From positions 2,852,001 to 2,916,000 of the forward strand of contig OZ253956.1 in assembly GCA_965267355.1 (NCBI GenBank): a DNA stretch of 64,000 bases, read 5' to 3'. The notes under the pieces are model-generated. The model searched no databases, had not been told where the DNA came from, and saw nothing but the letters and a program-made list of their open reading frames with translations. Positions 60,455 to 64,000 of the stretch are shown here, in pieces (position 1 is the first letter of the stretch; every line of letters starts with the position of its first letter). The position numbers were made by a program, and so were the translations under genes. The stretch comes from GCA-002793235 sp965267355 (GTDB lineage: Bacteria > Bacteroidota > Bacteroidia > Flavobacteriales_E > Vicingaceae).

Positions 60455-63259
60455 TTACATTTTTATCTCCAAATATTTTGCTGTATATGAAGATTTGTTC
60501 CCTATCAAATCTTCTGGAGTACCCTCAAATATTAGCTGCCCACCATTCTCTCCACCATCAGGACCTAAATCAATGACCCAGTCTGCACATTTTACTACAT
60601 CTAAATTGTGTTCAATAACTATAATAGAGTGCCCTTTAGCAATTAACGCATTAAAAGCAGTGAGTAATTTTTTGATATCATGAAAATGAAGCCCAGTTGT
60701 TGGTTCATCAAAAATGAACAACAAATTATCAGCAGTATCTTTTTTTGACAAAAATGAAGCTAACTTAACACGTTGTGCTTCTCCTCCAGAAAGAGTATTA
60801 GATGATTGCCCTAAATGCACATACCCAAGACCTACTTCTTGCAAAGGCAATAATTTTTCAATGATTTTTTTCTCCTGCTTACCTTCTGATTGACTAAAGA
60901 ATTGAATGGCTTCATCAATAGTCATTTCCAGTAAATCAGCTATATTTTTATCATTAAATTTAACTTCTAATACTTCTTCTTTAAAACGTTTTCCAGCACA
61001 CGCTTCACAAGTTAAATGGATATCAGCCATAAACTGCATTTCTACTGTTATTTCACCTTCCCCTTTACAACCTTCACATCTTCCTCCATCAATGTTAAAA
61101 GAAAAATGAGCCGTTTTATATCCTCTAGCTTTTGCTAAAGATTGGTTAGCATACAATGTTCTTATCTCATCATAAGCTTTAACGTATGTCACTGGATTTG
61201 AACGAGAAGACTTCCCTATTGGGTTTTGATTAACAAACTCTGCTCCCGAAATGCTTTTTATATCGCCACTTATCTTATCAATCATACCTGATTGTTCAGC
61301 ATAACCATCAAACATCTTTTTTAATCCTGGTAATAAACAGCTTTTCACTAAAGATGATTTACCCGAACCACTAACACCAGTTACCACAGTTAAAGCATGT
61401 AAAGGAAATTCAACATCAATTCCTTTCAAATTGTTTTCTCTGGCTCCTTCTACAATAATTCGCTTACTCCATTTCCTTCTTTTTTGGGGTACTGGTATTT
61501 CTAATTTACCATTGATATACTGAGCTGTTAAACTAATATTGTCTGTTAGTAATTCATTGTAATTACCTTGGAAAACAATTTCTCCTCCCAAGTGCCCTGC
61601 TTCTGGACCCAAATCAATTACTTCATCAGCAGCTTTTATAATATCTTCATCATGCTCAACCACTATAACTGAATTACCAAGTTGCTGTAATTCTTTTAAC
61701 ACTCCTATCAACTTTTCTGTATCTTTAGAATGTAATCCAATGCTAGGCTCATCCAAAATATACATAGAACCTACAAGACTACTCCCTAAGGAAGTCGCTA
61801 AATTAATACGCTGAGATTCTCCTCCAGAAAGTGTGGAAGACAAACGGTTTAAGGTCAGGTAACCTAGTCCAACATCATTCAAATATTTTAATCGAGTTTT
61901 AATCTCAATTAATATTCTTTCCGCAACTTTTTTATCGTGTTCATTAAGTTGTATTTCATCAAAAAACACTGCTAGTTTAGTAACTGGCATCAATACTAAA
62001 TCGGTAACGGATTTACCCTGAACTTTAACATAATTAGCATCCTTTCTTAATCTTGTTCCTCTACAATCTGCGCATGTTGTTTTTCCTCTGTACCGAGAAA
62101 GCATTACTCTATATTGTATTTTATAACTCTTTTTTTCAATGTATTTAAAAAACTTATCCAGTCCCTTAAAATATTGATTTCCTGTCCAGATTAATTGTTT
62201 TTGTTCTTCCGTAAGTTCATAATAGGGCTTGTGTATTGGGAAATCAAACTCCATCGCATTCATTACCAATTCCTTCTTCCATTTTTGCATTTTCTCACCT
62301 TTCCAACAAACCACAGCGTCCTCATAAATGGAAAGGTTTTTATTAGGAATAACCAAATTTTCATCAATTCCAATTACACTACCATAGCCTTCGCAAGTTT
62401 TACAAGCGCCAACAGGGTTATTAAAACTAAAAAAATGGGGATTAGGTTCCTGAAACTCTATACCATCAGCTTCAAATCGGCTGTTAAAACTTTTAGATTT
62501 TATTTTAACTCCATCATCTAAAACTACCTCACATTCTCCATTACCTTCAAAATAGGCCGTTTCAACACTATCAAATATTCTACTTACATTATCTTCATTA
62601 TCATCTGTAACAAACCTATCTATTAAGAGTTTTATATAATTCTCTTTTATCTCTTTTGGATTTACTTTTTCTATTCTCTCAATTTTGTTATTTATCCAAA
62701 CTCTTGTAAAGCCTTGTTTTTGTAACATATTAAGATACTCCTCTACAGGTTTATCACCAATTTTTATCGGAGAAAGTAAGTAAACCTTAATATTGATTGG
62801 TAATACGGTAATATATTCAGCTACATTTTGCGAACTATCTCGTTTTACAATCTCTCCAGAAACAGGTGAATAAGTAATACCTATTCTTGCAAAAAGTAAT
62901 TTTAGATAATCATATATTTCTGTAGAAGTTCCAACAGTTGAACGTTTATTTACTGTATTTACTTTTTGTTCTATAGCTACTGCTGGAGCAATACCATAAA
63001 TATGATCAACATCTGGTTTTTCTAGTTTACCTAAAAACTGACGAGCATAAGATGATAAACTCTCTACATATCTTCTTTGTCCTTCAGCAAACAAAGTATC
63101 AAATGCCAATGATGATTTTCCTGAACCCGAAAGCCCGGTAATTACTACAAATTTATTTCTAGGAATAGCAACATCAATATTTTTTAAATTATGCATTTTA
63201 GCACCTTTAATGTAAACGTGAGTTTTGGTGTTTATAGCTTCTTTTTCAGCTTTTAGCAT
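60455..63259 (-). CDS. uvrA: Excinuclease ABC subunit A
   Basis: 934 residues, canonical size. It finds bulky DNA lesions with UvrB. First Walker A GLSGSGKSS (42-50) and second GVSGSGKSS (about 640); signatures SGGESQRINLA and LSGGEAQRVKLASFL; zinc-binding modules ACKTCEGYGSVIG with TTCADCRGTRL and GRCEGCKGEG with LTCEACAGKRF. Family blocks RRYVESLSSYARQFL and TVNKRSTVGTSTEIYDYL are intact. The recA-type operator is not found in its upstream region (63260-63488), so it is not evidently under the same control. Confidence 0.97.
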   Translation of the reverse strand: MLKAEKEAINTKTHVYIKGAKMHNLKNIDVAIPRNKFVVITGLSGSGKSSLAFDTLFAEGQRRYVESLSSYARQFLGKLEKPDVDHIYGIAPAVAIEQKVNTVNKRSTVGTSTEIYDYLKLLFARIGITYSPVSGEIVKRDSSQNVAEYITVLPINIKVYLLSPIKIGDKPVEEYLNMLQKQGFTRVWINNKIERIEKVNPKEIKENYIKLLIDRFVTDDNEDNVSRIFDSVETAYFEGNGECEVVLDDGVKIKSKSFNSRFEADGIEFQEPNPHFFSFNNPVGACKTCEGYGSVIGIDENLVIPNKNLSIYEDAVVCWKGEKMQKWKKELVMNAMEFDFPIHKPYYELTEEQKQLIWTGNQYFKGLDKFFKYIEKKSYKIQYRVMLSRYRGKTTCADCRGTRLRKDANYVKVQGKSVTDLVLMPVTKLAVFFDEIQLNEHDKKVAERILIEIKTRLKYLNDVGLGYLTLNRLSSTLSGGESQRINLATSLGSSLVGSMYILDEPSIGLHSKDTEKLIGVLKELQQLGNSVIVVEHDEDIIKAADEVIDLGPEAGHLGGEIVFQGNYNELLTDNISLTAQYINGKLEIPVPQKRRKWSKRIIVEGARENNLKGIDVEFPLHALTVVTGVSGSGKSSLVKSCLLPGLKKMFDGYAEQSGMIDKISGDIKSISGAEFVNQNPIGKSSRSNPVTYVKAYDEIRTLYANQSLAKARGYKTAHFSFNIDGGRCEGCKGEGEITVEMQFMADIHLTCEACAGKRFKEEVLEVKFNDKNIADLLEMTIDEAIQFFSQSEGKQEKKIIEKLLPLQEVGLGYVHLGQSSNTLSGGEAQRVKLASFLSKKDTADNLLFIFDEPTTGLHFHDIKKLLTAFNALIAKGHSIIVIEHNLDVVKCADWVIDLGPDGGENGGQLIFEGTPEDLIGNKSSYTAKYLEIKM

Positions 63260-63488
63260 AAATTAAAAATGTTAATTAATGTTAAGGCCAGTAAAATTAC
63301 TCTTCTTTTTAGTAGCTTTGAGGTAACGAAAAAAATAAATTTATGGTTAATGCAACATATTTTAATTTTTTGCGTTTATAATGATTGTTAACCAATAATT
63401 AAAAAAATCGCCTATAAGTAATATCTACTCTTTTTAAATAATAATGCTTGCATAAGCAATACAATTAACCATTAAAGAGGGAGATATT

Positions 63489-64000
63489 ATGAGACTTTCA
63501 GAACTTTCGGAAAAGGAATTGGTACAAGCTTACCTAAAAGGCAATGAACTTGCCATTGAACAATTAATCACACGCTTTAAAACTCAAGTTTATACTTACA
63601 TTATTTGTAAAGTAAAAAACAATGCATTGGCTGAAGATATCTTCCAAGATACTTTTATTAAAGTAATCAACACCATAAAAAAAGGAAAATATAATGATGA
63701 AGGTAAATTTTTACCATGGGTAATGCGTATTGCTCATAATTTAATTATTGATCATTACAGAAAAAGCTCCAGAATGCCTTTTGTAAAAGGGAATGATGAA
63801 TTTGATATTTTCGATATCATCAGAAACCCTGACCAAAATGTTCATGAAAACATGGAAAAACAGCAAGCATTAACTGAGGTTAAAAAATTAATCAAACATC
63901 TTCCTGCTGACCAAAAAGAAGTACTAATGATGCGTTTGTACTATGATATGAGCTTTAAGGAAATATCAGAAACAACCAATGTGAGCATTAATACTGCACT
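63489..64000 (+). CDS. ECF-type RNA polymerase sigma factor (partial, cut by window end)
   Basis: 170 residues visible from ATG 63489. Region 2: ELVQAYLKGNELAIEQLITRF, DIFQDTFIKVI, LPWVMRIAHNLIIDHYRK; region 4: LPADQKEVLMMRLYYDMSFKEISE followed by TNVSINTA. The start is supported by a Shine-Dalgarno-like AGAGGGAGA nine bases upstream, unusual for this genome. No anti-sigma gene can be seen because the sequence ends here. It is divergent from uvrA; the 229-base gap holds a TGCTTgcatAAGCA hairpin and no further gene. Confidence 0.93.
   Translation, partial: MRLSELSEKELVQAYLKGNELAIEQLITRFKTQVYTYIICKVKNNALAEDIFQDTFIKVINTIKKGKYNDEGKFLPWVMRIAHNLIIDHYRKSSRMPFVKGNDEFDIFDIIRNPDQNVHENMEKQQALTEVKKLIKHLPADQKEVLMMRLYYDMSFKEISETTNVSINTA

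Noticed and set aside
63260..63488. SOS-like box in front of uvrA
   Set aside because: The uvrA-sigma factor gap was read for ACTACAAA/TTTGTAGT and no copy is present.

Overview
The window is a low-GC, gene-dense chromosome segment from a member of the Bacteroidota, most likely Flavobacteriales (the genus cannot be read from the sequence). The evidence is consistent: four secreted proteins end in type A sorting domains of the type IX secretion system (T9SS) and one ends in a type B (gliding-motility, CHU_C) domain; promoters fit the Bacteroidota pattern TTG-N18..20-TAnnTTTG; Shine-Dalgarno sequences are mostly absent; and Bacteroidota families recur (DUF4294, TIGR02757, START-like, TPR-SpoIIE phosphatases, futalosine-route menaquinone enzymes). 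No gap between genes exceeds 300 bases.

Layout. 40-5.3 kb: tandem secreted subtilisin-like proteases. 5.4-9.2 kb: an HsdR_N-like nuclease-fold protein with thyA, a TPR/PD40 envelope protein and a double TonB_C protein. 9.3-14.6 kb: radical SAM protein, T9SS type B protein, tRNA-Met(CAT) with clear promoter and terminator, START-like, DUF4294 and TIGR02757 genes. 14.6-21.8 kb: overlapping operon of TPR lipoprotein, TPR-PP2C phosphatase and ABC-F ATPase; then recA, a Bcp peroxiredoxin and an HD protein. 21.8-33 kb: hisS, hutH, a 1446-residue multidomain secreted protein, and an operon of lipoprotein, CPBP-type membrane protein and a second TPR-PP2C phosphatase. 33-39.4 kb: co-directional run of saccharopine dehydrogenase-like gene, mqnB, mqnD, hldD, DUF1697, rarA and one unknown. 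39.4-45.7 kb: folD, ffh, a secreted M43 metalloprotease, sucC and lolD. 45.7-50 kb: pbpC and a pair of acyltransferases that looks like an amino-acid-lipid (glycine/ornithine lipid) pathway. 50-55 kb: parE, TonB_C protein, parC. 55-64 kb: an S24/XRE repressor divergent from a PA0069-type radical SAM gene, a DUF4173-like membrane protein, a glycosyltransferase, a small STAS-like protein, uvrA, and the start of an ECF sigma factor cut by the window end.

The most interesting signal is a 37-base dyad found twice, 35 kb apart: in front of recA (20523-20559) and between the S24/XRE repressor and the divergent radical SAM gene (55850-55886). The copies agree at 32 of 37 positions and each contains a TATATTTG -7 promoter element. 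This looks like the operator of an SOS-type DNA-damage circuit in which a LexA-like S24 protein represses itself, recA and perhaps the radical SAM gene. Other points of note are short ACACTCA-type repeats embedded in coding sequences, a REP-like palindrome, a pbpC without a normal start codon at its expected N terminus, and a TonB_C gene inserted between parE and parC.
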